A program made the position numbers and the translations under genes. This document shows, in pieces, positions 8,859-18,728 of a stretch of 62,999 nt of DNA. Source of the stretch: JANLUX01 sp031366005 (GTDB lineage: Bacteria; Bacteroidota; Bacteroidia; AKYH767-A; OLB10); NCBI GenBank assembly GCA_031366005.1, contig JANLZB010000037.1, positions 1 through 62,999 of the forward strand, given 5' to 3'. Position 1 is the first letter of the stretch. Every line of letters starts with the position of its first letter. A model generated the notes under the pieces. The model was given only the letters and a program-made list of their open reading frames with translations. It searched no databases and was not told the DNA's origin.

Positions 8859-8866
8859 TATGTTTG
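8859..8866 (+). promoter_or_regulatory. Putative promoter -7 box of the TonB-dependent receptor
   Basis: TATGTTTG matches TAnnTTTG and ends 22 nt before the ATG at 8889, giving a short leader. Confidence 0.5.
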
Positions 8867-8888
8867 CTCAATTCAAAAAAAACATCCT

Positions 8889-11705
8889 ATGAAAAAGATC
8901 TTCTTCCACCTCTGCATGTTATTAATTCCCGTGTTTACTTTTTCCCAAACTGTTAAAATAAAAATTATTGATGCAAACGATAAATCAGCCTTGCCGGGAG
9001 CAACTGTTATTGTAAAAGGAACTGCCAATGGTGGAATCACCGATATTGATGGAATATTAAATATCAATGCAAATCCGAATGATTTTTTAGAAATAAAAAT
9101 GCTGGGTTATGAGCCGCAATCAGTAGCAGTAAATAACAAGACAGAAATTAATGTAGCGTTGCAATCATCAGCGAAGCAATTATCAGATGTAGTAGTAGTT
9201 GGTACACGTAGTGCAGGACGTGTGAAAACAGAATCACCTGTGCCGGTGGATGTGATTAACATGAAACAGGTATCGCTCTCAAGCGGAAGAATGGATTTAA
9301 CTTCAATGATGAATTATGCAGTACCATCTCTTAATTACAATAAGCAAAGCGGATCAGATGGGGCCGATCATATTGACCTTGCCACTTTACGTGGATTAGG
9401 TCCTGATCAGACTTTGGTTTTGATCAATGGAAAACGCAGGCATCAAACAGCATTTGTTTCTGTATTCGGTACCCGAGGAAGAGGTAATTCAGGAACTGAT
9501 TTAAATGCTATTCCTGTTGCTGCTATTGATCATGTGGAGATTTTGCGGGATGGTGCGTCAGCGCAATACGGTTCTGATGCAATTGCAGGAGTGATGAATA
9601 TTGTATTGAAGAAAAATGTAAATGAATTTTCTGGTGATATTGGTTATGGCGGTTACTACGATAAAGATTTTAATCCCGCATTTAAAAAAGATTTTCATCA
9701 GTATCAGTATGGTGATCAATTTGATGGAACCACATTTACTTTCAATGGAAATTATGGAATTCCGCTTGGCAAAAACGGAGGGTTCTTGAATTTCTCTGCT
9801 AATTATTTAAAACAGGGAAAAACTTTTCGTCAGGTGTTAGACACCACTAATTATCTTACCAATAAAGAGGCCTTACCTGTAAATATTTATCGCAGAGCTA
9901 ATGGAGATGGTTCCGTTACTTCAGCAGGAGGATTTGTAAATTTAGAAGTTCCATTCAGTAATAAGACCACAAGTATTTATGCTTTTGGAGGATATAATTA
10001 TAGTTCAGGAGATGCTTTTGCTTTTTCAAGAAACTGGTCAGCCAGACCTGAGCGTTTTCCAACTGATGCAAACGGAAATATAATTTACATGGAGGATATT
10101 ATGCACACTACGCCCGAAGGTGTAGATATGGCTGCTGATACTTTTTTTGATCCGCATATTCAAACGCATGTTTCTGATGGGTCATTGGCACTGGGTATAA
10201 AAGGAACTACACATTCAAAATGGAATTGGGATGTAAGCAACAACACCGGTAAAAATGATTTTCATTTTTATGGTGATAAAACTTTCAATGCTTCGCTTGG
10301 TGCTGGTCAAACACATTTTGATGATGGAGGATTTTCTTTTTTGCAAAACACTACTAACGTTAACTTCAGCAAACCCATTGAAGGTGTTGCACAGGGATTC
10401 AATTTAGCAGCCGGTGCAGAATACCGGTTTGAACAATATGATTTGTATGCAGGTGAAGAAGCATCTTATAAAAACTATGATACCAGCGGAACAAAGGCAA
10501 CAGGTTCACAAGGTTTTCCCGGTTATCAGCCGGCAGATGAAGTATCAGCTAACCGTTCAACTATCGGAGCATACATTGACGCAGAATTAGACATTACTAA
10601 AAAATGGTTGGTCACTGGCGCTATACGTGCTGAAAATTACAGCGATTTTGGTTTTACAAGCAATTATAAATTCAGTACTCGATATAAGATTGCTGATAAT
10701 TTTAATTTAAGAGGATCAGCCAGTACAGGTTTCCGTGCACCATCATTGCAACAGATAAATTTCAGTTCAACGTTCACTACTGTTCAGGGTGGTGTGGTTG
10801 CAGAGGTAAAAATTGCTCCTAATTACAGTCCTATAACAAAAGCTGCAGGCATACCTGAATTAAAACAGGAAAAATCAGTGAATGCTGATATCGGATTTAC
10901 TTACAGTCCGTTTAAATGGTTTGATATTACGGTTGACGGATACCTTGTTCAGGTGAAAGACAGAGTGGTTCTCTCCGGTCAGTTCAGTGCTGATGATACT
11001 ACCCTGGATGCGTCTCTTGCAAATCAATTAAACATATTGAACGCAAGCCTTGCACAATTTTTTGCCAATGCGGTAAACACCACCAATAAAGGAATTGATA
11101 TTGTACTTGAATTCAGAAAGGTGAGACAACATGGATTTTTCAGAGCCACTGCAGCAGGTAATATTCAGAAGATGACGATAGATAAAATAAATGTTCCTGA
11201 TAAATTAGATGATACAGAAGCGCATCGTCTCACTTTTTTAAGCAAACGCGAGCAGGCATTTATTCTTGCATCAGCACCAGAATCAAAGTTTGTATTGAGT
11301 CTTGAATACGGAATCAGGAACTTCAGCATTGGTACACGCTTTACATATTTCGGCAAAACAACTATTCTCGGATATGGTGATGGAACTCCAGGAGATTTCG
11401 TTCCTGAATTTGAACATGGAGATTTACTCGCGTATGTTCCAGCTGATGCGGATGCGCATGCTGTAAGAGATGAATATGTGTATGGAGGAAAATTAGTGAG
11501 CGATTTATTTGTTACTTATAAATTTGGTAAACACGCCACACTTTGTCTTGGCGCTGATAATATTTTTGGTGTGCATCCTGATTTAGGAGTTGTGAAAGAT
11601 GCAAAGTATTGGGCATTTAACAATGAACCTGCTGGTCCGTGGGATGCGGTGCAAATGGGAGGTAACGGAAGAAGATTTTACGCCAGACTTGGATTTACTT
11701 TTTAA
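8889..11705 (+). CDS. TonB-dependent outer-membrane receptor with CarboxypepD-reg domain
   Basis: The 938-residue protein carries a signal peptide (MKKIFFHLCMLLIPVFTFSQ), a carboxypeptidase-regulatory-like domain (about 22-100: DANDKSALPGATVIVKGTA, GYEPQSVAV), a plug domain (about 105-240: LRGLGPDQTLVLINGKRRHQ, EILRDGASAQYGSDAIAGVM) and a beta-barrel ending in a terminal Phe (ARLGFTF). It should import a ligand through the outer membrane using TonB energy. No SusD partner follows, so it is not a classic SusCD pair. An iron, cobalamin or other small ligand is possible, and the ferritin-like gene downstream makes iron a weak guess. Confidence 0.92.
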   Translation: MKKIFFHLCMLLIPVFTFSQTVKIKIIDANDKSALPGATVIVKGTANGGITDIDGILNINANPNDFLEIKMLGYEPQSVAVNNKTEINVALQSSAKQLSDVVVVGTRSAGRVKTESPVPVDVINMKQVSLSSGRMDLTSMMNYAVPSLNYNKQSGSDGADHIDLATLRGLGPDQTLVLINGKRRHQTAFVSVFGTRGRGNSGTDLNAIPVAAIDHVEILRDGASAQYGSDAIAGVMNIVLKKNVNEFSGDIGYGGYYDKDFNPAFKKDFHQYQYGDQFDGTTFTFNGNYGIPLGKNGGFLNFSANYLKQGKTFRQVLDTTNYLTNKEALPVNIYRRANGDGSVTSAGGFVNLEVPFSNKTTSIYAFGGYNYSSGDAFAFSRNWSARPERFPTDANGNIIYMEDIMHTTPEGVDMAADTFFDPHIQTHVSDGSLALGIKGTTHSKWNWDVSNNTGKNDFHFYGDKTFNASLGAGQTHFDDGGFSFLQNTTNVNFSKPIEGVAQGFNLAAGAEYRFEQYDLYAGEEASYKNYDTSGTKATGSQGFPGYQPADEVSANRSTIGAYIDAELDITKKWLVTGAIRAENYSDFGFTSNYKFSTRYKIADNFNLRGSASTGFRAPSLQQINFSSTFTTVQGGVVAEVKIAPNYSPITKAAGIPELKQEKSVNADIGFTYSPFKWFDITVDGYLVQVKDRVVLSGQFSADDTTLDASLANQLNILNASLAQFFANAVNTTNKGIDIVLEFRKVRQHGFFRATAAGNIQKMTIDKINVPDKLDDTEAHRLTFLSKREQAFILASAPESKFVLSLEYGIRNFSIGTRFTYFGKTTILGYGDGTPGDFVPEFEHGDLLAYVPADADAHAVRDEYVYGGKLVSDLFVTYKFGKHATLCLGADNIFGVHPDLGVVKDAKYWAFNNEPAGPWDAVQMGGNGRRFYARLGFTF

Positions 11706-11820
11706 GTTCTTATTGAAAAGTAGTTTAACATATTTTTAGTTAAAGTACAGTTAATCGCAAATTGCTGATAATTTTTTTTAGATAGTATTCGTTATAGATC
11801 GAATCTAAATCTATAAACAC

Positions 11821-12577
11821 ATGATCCGATCATCATCTTACTGGAAAAATCATTTTGAAATTAATTTAACAAGGCAGCGCGTAAACTGGAGTGTGTTGCC
11901 CACAATTACTGATGAGCAAAAAGAAAAAATTCTTTATTCACTTAAAGCATGGCAATTGGGTGAAACCAGTGATGGCTCACATTTACTTGCAGCAGCAAAA
12001 AAGTATGCATCCAGAATTAAAGATGATGAATATGTTGAAGCTGTTAAACTGTTTATTAAGGAAGAGCAAAAGCATGGTAACAATCTTGGAAAATATATTG
12101 ATGTAATCGGTGAGCAACGGACAAAAAAAGATTGGGGTGATACACTTTTCCGGAAAGTGCGATACCTCAATACAAGCATGGAGTTGTGGACGATTAGTGT
12201 CATAATAGTTGAAAGCGCTGCTCAGTTATTTTACAAGGCATTGCATGATGCAACAGATTGTGCGTTGCTGAAATCTATTTGCCGCGATATTCTGATGGAC
12301 GAAGCACATCATATCCAATTTCAAAATGAACGGTTGTATATTTTGTTTCAACACAAAAATTTTTATGTTAAAGCGCTCTTTATTGTTTTATGGAATTTTA
12401 TTTTTTGGAATAATACATGCAGTTTGGTTTGGGCATAAAAAAGCTTTTATGGCTGGCAATATTTCTCAAAAAAGTTTTATGAAACAGATGTACTTTAAAT
12501 TTTTTAAGACCATGCAGTTTTTACATGCAAGGCAAGAAGAGAGCGTAACTACAGAATTGTATTCGCTTTACAGCTAA
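11821..12577 (+). pseudogene. Ferritin-like diiron-fold protein, frameshifted
   Basis: Frame 11821-12438 encodes 205 residues with the four-helix ferritin-like pattern: EEQKH in one helix, VESAAQLFY, then MDEAHHIQF, which together supply plausible diiron ligands. The frame then stops, but an overlapping +1 frame continues with sequence that fits the expected last helices (GIIHAVWFGHKKAFMAGN to VTTELYSLYS at 12577). Removing one T from the T6 run at 12401-12406 joins them into about 251 residues. The break is either an assembly error or a real disruption, and the truncated form would lack its C-terminal helix. The substrate is unknown; relatives are poorly characterised. Confidence 0.7.
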
Positions 12578-12590
12578 AAGAAATTGCAAA

Positions 12591-13763
12591 TTAGCTCACC
12601 TGCTTTCCTGCTCCGGCATAAGTGATCACATCATTACCTGAAATAGTTTTATCACATAAAATAATCAGCCGTTCTATAACATTGCGAAGCTCACGTATGT
12701 TACCCGTCCAGTTGATGGTTTTTAATTCCTCTAAAGCATCTTTGGTAAAAGTTTTAACAGGCATATTGTAATCATCACAAATCTGTTTTAAAAAATAGTT
12801 GGCAATTAAAGGAATGTCTTCAATGCGTTCGTTAAGCGAAGGCACATGCATTACAATTACGCTTAAGCGATGATATAAGTCTTCACGAAAAAGTCCTTTT
12901 TCAATTTCTTTTTTTAAATCTTTATTAGTTGCAGCAATCACTCGTACGTTGACTGTTATTTCTTTTTCTCCACCTACACGTGTAATTTTATTTTCCTGCA
13001 AAGCGCGTAAAACTTTTGCCTGTGCTGATAAACTCATGTCACCAATCTCATCTAAGAAAAGTGTTCCGTTATGTGCAGACTCAAACTTGCCAATGCGTTG
13101 TTTGATAGCAGAAGTAAATGAGCCTTTCTCATGACCGAATAATTCACTCTCAATTAATTCAGAAGGAATGGCTGCACAGTTTACTTCTATCAATGGAAGA
13201 TTGCTGCGGTTACTTTTTTCATGGATCCATCGTGCAACTAATTCCTTTCCCGTTCCGTTTTCTCCAGTTATCAGCACGCGTGCATCAGTAGGGGCAACAC
13301 GCTCAATCATCTCTTTTATTTTATGAATGGGAGTTGATTCACCAATCATCTCATTGGTTTTAGAAATTTTTCGCTTCAGCGTTTTTGTTTCAATTACCAA
13401 TGAAGATTTATCCATTGCATTGCGTATCGTAATCAACACGCGGTTCAGGTCAAGCGGTTTGGAAATAAAATCAAATGCACCTTTTTTAATTGCTTCCACA
13501 GCGGTTTCGATATTTCCATGACCGGATATCATCACCACCGGTACATCAGGCGCAAGCTCCTGTAATTTCTCCAGCACTTCAATACCGTCCATCTTCGGCA
13601 TTTTAATGTCACAGAGAATGATGTCATATTTATTTCCTCCTGCTTTTGAAAGACCTTCTGCACCATCAGCCGCATCATGCACAATGTGTCCTTCATATTC
13701 TAAAATTTCTTTCAGCGTATTGCGTATGCTGCGTTCGTCATCTATAATAAGTACTTTGCTCAT
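12591..13763 (-). CDS. NtrC-type response regulator (receiver plus sigma-54 AAA+ domain)
   Basis: The 390-residue protein has a receiver domain (acidic pocket D8/D9, phospho-acceptor D52, K102) and a sigma-54-interaction AAA+ domain with Walker A GENGTGKE (167-174), Walker B GTLFLDEIGDM (233-243) and YHR299. The sigma-54-contact loop normally written GAFTGA reads GSFTSA (214-219). The protein stops about 20 residues after the AAA+ lid, with no Fis-type helix-turn-helix. It may therefore activate without specific DNA binding or through a partner. No cognate kinase is adjacent. It precedes no obvious operon, and the Ppx/GppA gene lies upstream on the same strand. Confidence 0.9.
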   Translation of the reverse strand: MSKVLIIDDERSIRNTLKEILEYEGHIVHDAADGAEGLSKAGGNKYDIILCDIKMPKMDGIEVLEKLQELAPDVPVVMISGHGNIETAVEAIKKGAFDFISKPLDLNRVLITIRNAMDKSSLVIETKTLKRKISKTNEMIGESTPIHKIKEMIERVAPTDARVLITGENGTGKELVARWIHEKSNRSNLPLIEVNCAAIPSELIESELFGHEKGSFTSAIKQRIGKFESAHNGTLFLDEIGDMSLSAQAKVLRALQENKITRVGGEKEITVNVRVIAATNKDLKKEIEKGLFREDLYHRLSVIVMHVPSLNERIEDIPLIANYFLKQICDDYNMPVKTFTKDALEELKTINWTGNIRELRNVIERLIILCDKTISGNDVITYAGAGKQVS

Positions 13764-13821
13764 TGTATTTTTAGTAGGGAGTATTTAGAAGGGAGTAGTG
13801 AAGTAATAAAATTGTTTATGA

Positions 13822-14745
13822 TTAATTATTAATCAGATCAGCCAGAATTCCCTCCTTAAGTGCATAAGCTGATAATGTCATTTGTCTGATTCCTGTTTTT
13901 CCGATTACAAATGTAAGCAACAGGCTTGCAAGCACAATCATGTCAACACGCATCTTAACAAGTCCTTTCATTTGCATCCTTTGTTGAGTAGTTGAGTTAA
14001 TAAGTTGATGATGAACCATAGCGTAATCTTCCATGTTAAACGGATAAGATTTTTTATTGTTCAATGGAGGTTCTCCTTTTTGACTCAATATCATTTCAGC
14101 AAACGTATCAAACGAACCTGATGAACCAATGAGTTTAACAGGCTTGAATTTTTCGCAGGCTTTAAAAAGAGGAACTAATATTTTTTCAAGATAAGTGTGC
14201 AGCTTTTCAATTTCAGAATGGGTTACAGGGTTTGATGGTTTTAGTTTTTCAAGTAATAAGGCAGCACCAATTTCAAAGCTGTGTTTCCAGAATATTTTCT
14301 GCTGATTGCAAATGATAAACTCTACACTGCCACCTCCAATATCCATCACCAGGGATTTTTCTTCTCCCAGTGTCACTGCTTCACGCACTCCATAATAAAT
14401 TAATTCTGCTTCACGTTTTCCGGTGATGAGTTGTACTTTAATGCGTGTTTGTCTTTCAGCTTCTTCAATAAAATCTTTTCCGTTTTTTGCTTTTCGTAAT
14501 GCGGCTGTTGCATAAGCATACACCATGTCAACATTGTGTTCAGCAATTTTATCTGCAAAACTTTTCAGCGCTTTTAACCCACGTTTAAAAGGAGCCTCTG
14601 AAATAAAATTTTTAGTGATACCTGCTTCTCCCAACTTAACAACGGCTTTGGTTTTATAAAGTTTTTTGAATTTGCGTTTTGCTATTATGTTTACAATTAA
14701 TAAATGAAAAGTGTTGGTTCCACAATCAATAATCGCAATGCGCAT
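13822..14745 (-). CDS. Exopolyphosphatase / GppA-family phosphatase
   Basis: The 307-residue protein shows the ASKHA-fold phosphate motifs of the Ppx/GppA family: IIDCGTNTFHLLI at the N-terminus, ATAALRKAKNG, and MDIGGGSVEFI in the middle. Family members hydrolyse polyphosphate or pppGpp, and sequence alone does not separate the two. The length is that of short Bacteroidota members lacking the C-terminal HD-like extension of E. coli Ppx. The gene lies 58 nt upstream of the NtrC-type regulator on the same strand, so the two may be co-transcribed. Confidence 0.88.
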   Translation of the reverse strand: MRIAIIDCGTNTFHLLIVNIIAKRKFKKLYKTKAVVKLGEAGITKNFISEAPFKRGLKALKSFADKIAEHNVDMVYAYATAALRKAKNGKDFIEEAERQTRIKVQLITGKREAELIYYGVREAVTLGEEKSLVMDIGGGSVEFIICNQQKIFWKHSFEIGAALLLEKLKPSNPVTHSEIEKLHTYLEKILVPLFKACEKFKPVKLIGSSGSFDTFAEMILSQKGEPPLNNKKSYPFNMEDYAMVHHQLINSTTQQRMQMKGLVKMRVDMIVLASLLLTFVIGKTGIRQMTLSAYALKEGILADLINN

Positions 14746-14932
14746 TTGGTTTAATATTTCCTTAATGTAACTATAATAATAACTACTAAAATATATTGAC
14801 TAAAGTTTCACCTATGGGGACAAAATTAAAATTACAGATCAAACAATTGTTTTAGGTAACAAAAGAGTTGAAAGCAAAATAATTATTATGAAAAGCAATA
14901 TGGTTGATTGAGAAAAAAAACTTTTATCCTAA

Positions 14933-15150
14933 TTATTTTGGAGAAAATTGACGATAAATATCTTTACGATGTAAAAAGCGTACTAAATCTACAATATTGT
15001 TTTCTATAAATAAACCGATCCTGTAATCTCTATACTTTATCAAACAGCTGCTTCAATTTTAAGAATAATAGATTCGATATCCAAAGCAGTTTGTTTGTTT
15101 TTTATTACGGACAAATCCTTATAAATAGATTTCTCTATTCTTACTTCCAC
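14933..15150 (-). pseudogene. Broken RelE/ParE-type toxin
   Basis: The frame begins at GTG 15150, overlapping the antitoxin stop by 10 nt, and encodes VEVRIEKSIYKDLSVIKNKQ to LKIEAAV before a stop. A second frame resumes at once with KYRDYRIGLFIENN and LVRFLHRKDIYRQFSPK to the stop at 14933. Both halves fit the RelE/ParE superfamily, where DYRIG and HRKDIY are C-terminal hallmarks. The middle strand section (usually about 15 residues) is missing and the frame is changed. The toxin is most likely dead. This gene is too short to be picked up as a single long ORF. Confidence 0.7.
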
Positions 15151-15344
15151 GTATGTAATTTTTTCATCACTACATCACGACTTACATAATCCCGTTTGCG
15201 GGATTTAAGCATGGCTTGCAATAAAAGATAATCTTCCTGCTCCTGGGTGGTTAATGATTTTGTGCTCATACCTAATCGTTTAGCAAGCACCAGAATAGTC
15301 TTTAAATCTTTTGCTGACTCAGCATTTATAATAATGGAAGTCAT
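15141..15344 (-). CDS. Antitoxin of a RelE/ParE-type module
   Basis: ATG 15344 gives a 67-residue protein (MTSIIINAESAKDLKTILVL to MKKLHTWK); an upstream ATG at 15377 adds an unlikely leader. It resembles small Bacteroidota antitoxins that pair with RelE/ParE toxins, with an N-terminal beta strand for DNA binding and a helical, charged C-terminus. It overlaps the decayed toxin gene by 10 nt, the usual toxin-antitoxin layout. It could still bind its own promoter, or act as an orphan antitoxin against related toxins. Confidence 0.6.
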   Translation of the reverse strand: MTSIIINAESAKDLKTILVLAKRLGMSTKSLTTQEQEDYLLLQAMLKSRKRDYVSRDVVMKKLHTWK

Positions 15345-15596
15345 AAGAATTTTTTTCAAAAATACATTAAACATCATTTCATAATTTGATTTTAAAAGTT
15401 TTTATTGAGAACGAAAAAAGAACAATTGGAATTTCCGGTGCTAAAAATTAAAAAAATGTGTAATACAATTATTTAGTCTTTATAACCGGATGCGCTTACA
15501 AAATTTAAGACATCAACTCCAAACCTTAAACATTCCTCTGTTAATAAATAACCGGCTCACTATACTATTTTCAAAACTGCTGCCGTTTCATAGGTG

Positions 15597-15604
15597 TAAT
15601 TTTG
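15597..15604 (+). promoter_or_regulatory. Putative promoter -7 box of the TPR gene
   Basis: TAATTTTG matches TAnnTTTG and overlaps an upstream in-frame TTG at 15602. This argues that translation starts at ATG 15641 instead. Confidence 0.45.
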
Positions 15605-15640
15605 AAGTCTTATAGTATTACATATAGTATTACAACACTC

Positions 15641-18600
15641 ATGACAAAGCGATTATTGATTTTATTTTTTATTGCTACTAACAGTTGTCTGCTCCAGGCT
15701 CAGCAGACTGCCATTTATCACGATCCTGACCGTTTATTTAAGGATGGTTATGAATTGTTTATCAACGAAAAATACAGTGCGGCAAAAGATGTGTTTGAAG
15801 ATTATTTAACCCAGCCGGGTATCAGCAGCGCCAATATCAGTAATGCAAATTATTATATGGCTGTGTCTGCATTTGAATTATTTCATCCTGATGCAGAAAC
15901 AAAATTGCTTGCGTTCATCAGTAATTATCCGGAGCATACCAAAGTAAGTCTTGCTAATTTTTATCTCGGTAAATTATATTATCGTCAGAAAAGATATCGC
16001 AATGCATTGCCTTATTTTGAAAAAACGGATGTTTATTATTTAACCAAAGAAGATATTCCGGAGTATTATTTTAAAAGCGGTTATTGCTTTTACATGAAAA
16101 ATGATCTGGAGAAAGCGAGTAAAAATTTTAAAGAGATCATTAATCTTGAGTCTCGTTATCAAACTGCTGCTCAATATTATTATGCCCATATTGCTTATGC
16201 AAATAATAATTTTAATACGGCATTGGAAATATTTCAGAAACTAAGCAGCTCTGAAACTTTTGGAAGCATTGTGCCTTACTACATCACACAAATTTATTTT
16301 GAACAAGATAAATATGATGATGTAATTTCTTATGCTAATCCCTTGATTGAAAAAGGCGGAACGCAAAATGAAAATGACATGCGCAGATTAGTTGCCGAGT
16401 CTTATTACCGGAAGGCAGATTATAAAAATGCGCTTGAACAGTTTTCTCTTTACAGCAAAAATATTCCTGCGTTAAGCCGTAATGATTTATATAGTCTGGG
16501 TTATTCTGAATACCGGACAAAGGATTATAAAAATGCAATCATTCATTTACAAAAAGTAGTGGATGTAAATGATTCGCTTGCGCAGAATGCATACTATCAT
16601 CTCGCAGATTGTTTTTTGAAAACCGGCAACAAGCAAAGTGCACGCAATGCATTTCAGTCAGCAGCAAAATCAGATTTTAATAATTCAATAAAAGAATCAG
16701 CTTTATTTAATTATGCAAAACTTTCTGCTGAATTAAATTTTCAACCTGTTGCAATCAATGCGTTTCGTGATTTCCTCAAACAGTATCCACAATCAAAAAA
16801 TGCTGATGAAGCAAATGAGTTAGTAGCACAATTATATCTCACCACGCATAATTATAAAGATGCGCTTACTGCATTAGAAAATATTAAATCAAGAGTAGGA
16901 CGCGCAAAAGAAGCGTATCAGAAAGTTGCTTATTACCGTGGTGTTGAATTTTTTAATGATGGAGATCTGGATAAAGCGATCAATATGTTTGAGAAGGCAA
17001 TCATAAATGATGTAGATCAAACATTGAGAGCACAGGCAATATACTGGAAAGCAGAAGCATTATACAACCAGGAAAAATATGAAGCGGCAATAAAACAATA
17101 TCGTATTTATATTTTCAATCCGCCTTCGGTTAACACCACGATGTACAATCTTGCAAATTACAACATGGGTTATTGCAGTTTTAAATTAGCTGATTATGCA
17201 GAAGCACAAACCTGGTTTCGCAAGTATATAAAGAACAAACCTGAAACAGATAAAACGCATTGGGATGATGCGAACATCCGGGTGGGTGATTGTTTTTATG
17301 CGATTCATCAATCAGAAAATGCATTGGATTATTATAACGCTGCCATTGATAACAATGCTTCTTCAAGTGATTATGCCTTGTATCAAAAAGGAATCATTAA
17401 AGGTTTGCAAGGTGATATGAATGGCAAAACAGGAACGATGGAAGCGTTGATGTCACGCTATCCTAATTCGAAATACAGAGTGGATGCATTGTTTGAGAGA
17501 GGTCGTGCGGAACTTGCACAAAGTAACAGTGAAGAAGCAAAAAAATCTTTTAATGAAATAATAAAAAATTATCCGTCCAGTAATTATTCAAAACGTGCAT
17601 TGGTTAACATGGGTTTGATTTATTATAATGATAAACAGGATGAACTGGCTCTGACAACTTACAAGCAGGTAATCAGCACTTATCCCGGAAGCAATGAATC
17701 ATCGGAAGCATTAACCGGAGTAAAAAATATTTATATCAACAGCGGTCGTCCCAATGAATATTTTGATTTTGTGAAAACTGTGCCCAATGCAAGTGTTAGT
17801 ACCGGTGCGCAGGATTCTATTACTTATGAAGCAGCAGAACAACGTTACCTCAAAGGAAATTTTGATGATGCTGCAAAAGATTTTGAAAATTATTTAACAC
17901 AGTTTCCTAATGGGAGCTTTCGCCTGAATGCAACTTTTTATAAAGCAGAAAGTGATTACCGTAATAAAAATAATGAAGCTGCTTTGGCAGGATATGAATA
18001 CATCATTGAGCAACCACGAAATGTTTACACTGAGAAATCTTTATTGAAAGCTGCTTACATACAGTTCAAAGCACAGCAGTATGAAAAGGCAATTCCTAAT
18101 TACAGCAAGCTGGAGCAGATTGCAGATTTGCGTGACAATATTGTATCAGCACAAGCCGGATTAATGCGTTCTTATTTTCTCACTGCTAAATATGATCAGA
18201 GTATTACCTATGCACAAAAGTTAATTGCAGGTGATAAAGTTGCCAATGAAATAATTAATGAAGCACATTTAACTTATGGCCGCGCTGCAATGATGACCAG
18301 TGACTATACCAATGCACAAAAAGAATTTAGCATCATTGCAAAGCAATCCAGCGAAACGGGAGCAGAAGCAAAATACAATCTGTCGTATATCCAGTATAAG
18401 TTATCTAATTACAAACAATCGAAAGATGAATGCTTCAGTGTGATTAACCAGGTGCCATCGTATGATTACTGGATTGCAAAAAGTTTTTTATTGCTCTCAG
18501 ATAATTATATTGCTTTGAAAGATACCTTCCAGGCAAAAGAAACTTTGAAAAGTGTTTTGGATAATTATGAAAAAAATCCTGCCGACAAAGAAGACATCAG

Positions 18601-18724
18601 GGAACTGGCAAAACAGAAGTATGATGCATTGATTAATAATGCCAACAATGATGTGATTAATAATAATGAAGAAAATAAAAATGCTCAACCAGAAGAAGAC
18701 CTTAGCAAGGATAATGAACAATAA
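15641..18724 (+). CDS. Large TPR-repeat envelope protein
   Basis: From ATG 15641 the product has 1027 residues with a signal peptide (MTKRLLILFFIATNSCLLQA). Nearly the whole length is tetratricopeptide repeats, recognisable by recurring A..YF.....Y..A...F...I...P patterns such as KYSAAKDVFEDYL, NYKDALTALENI and KYEAAIKQYRIYI. The C-terminus is acidic and Asn-rich. TPR arrays mediate protein-protein contacts, and this one should be periplasmic. It ends 4 nt before the start of an outer-membrane barrel gene, so the two proteins probably act together. YbgF/BamD-like assembly roles are possible but unproven. Confidence 0.8.
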   Translation: MTKRLLILFFIATNSCLLQAQQTAIYHDPDRLFKDGYELFINEKYSAAKDVFEDYLTQPGISSANISNANYYMAVSAFELFHPDAETKLLAFISNYPEHTKVSLANFYLGKLYYRQKRYRNALPYFEKTDVYYLTKEDIPEYYFKSGYCFYMKNDLEKASKNFKEIINLESRYQTAAQYYYAHIAYANNNFNTALEIFQKLSSSETFGSIVPYYITQIYFEQDKYDDVISYANPLIEKGGTQNENDMRRLVAESYYRKADYKNALEQFSLYSKNIPALSRNDLYSLGYSEYRTKDYKNAIIHLQKVVDVNDSLAQNAYYHLADCFLKTGNKQSARNAFQSAAKSDFNNSIKESALFNYAKLSAELNFQPVAINAFRDFLKQYPQSKNADEANELVAQLYLTTHNYKDALTALENIKSRVGRAKEAYQKVAYYRGVEFFNDGDLDKAINMFEKAIINDVDQTLRAQAIYWKAEALYNQEKYEAAIKQYRIYIFNPPSVNTTMYNLANYNMGYCSFKLADYAEAQTWFRKYIKNKPETDKTHWDDANIRVGDCFYAIHQSENALDYYNAAIDNNASSSDYALYQKGIIKGLQGDMNGKTGTMEALMSRYPNSKYRVDALFERGRAELAQSNSEEAKKSFNEIIKNYPSSNYSKRALVNMGLIYYNDKQDELALTTYKQVISTYPGSNESSEALTGVKNIYINSGRPNEYFDFVKTVPNASVSTGAQDSITYEAAEQRYLKGNFDDAAKDFENYLTQFPNGSFRLNATFYKAESDYRNKNNEAALAGYEYIIEQPRNVYTEKSLLKAAYIQFKAQQYEKAIPNYSKLEQIADLRDNIVSAQAGLMRSYFLTAKYDQSITYAQKLIAGDKVANEIINEAHLTYGRAAMMTSDYTNAQKEFSIIAKQSSETGAEAKYNLSYIQYKLSNYKQSKDECFSVINQVPSYDYWIAKSFLLLSDNYIALKDTFQAKETLKSVLDNYEKNPADKEDIRELAKQKYDALINNANNDVINNNEENKNAQPEEDLSKDNEQ

Positions 18725-18728
18725 TAGA

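Noticed and set aside
8889..11705. SusC of a SusCD pair
   Set aside because: No SusD-like gene follows, and the next gene is ferritin-like.
18666..18728. Earlier start for the barrel gene
   Set aside because: The longer form overlaps the TPR gene and spoils the signal peptide, while ATG 18729 gives a clean one.
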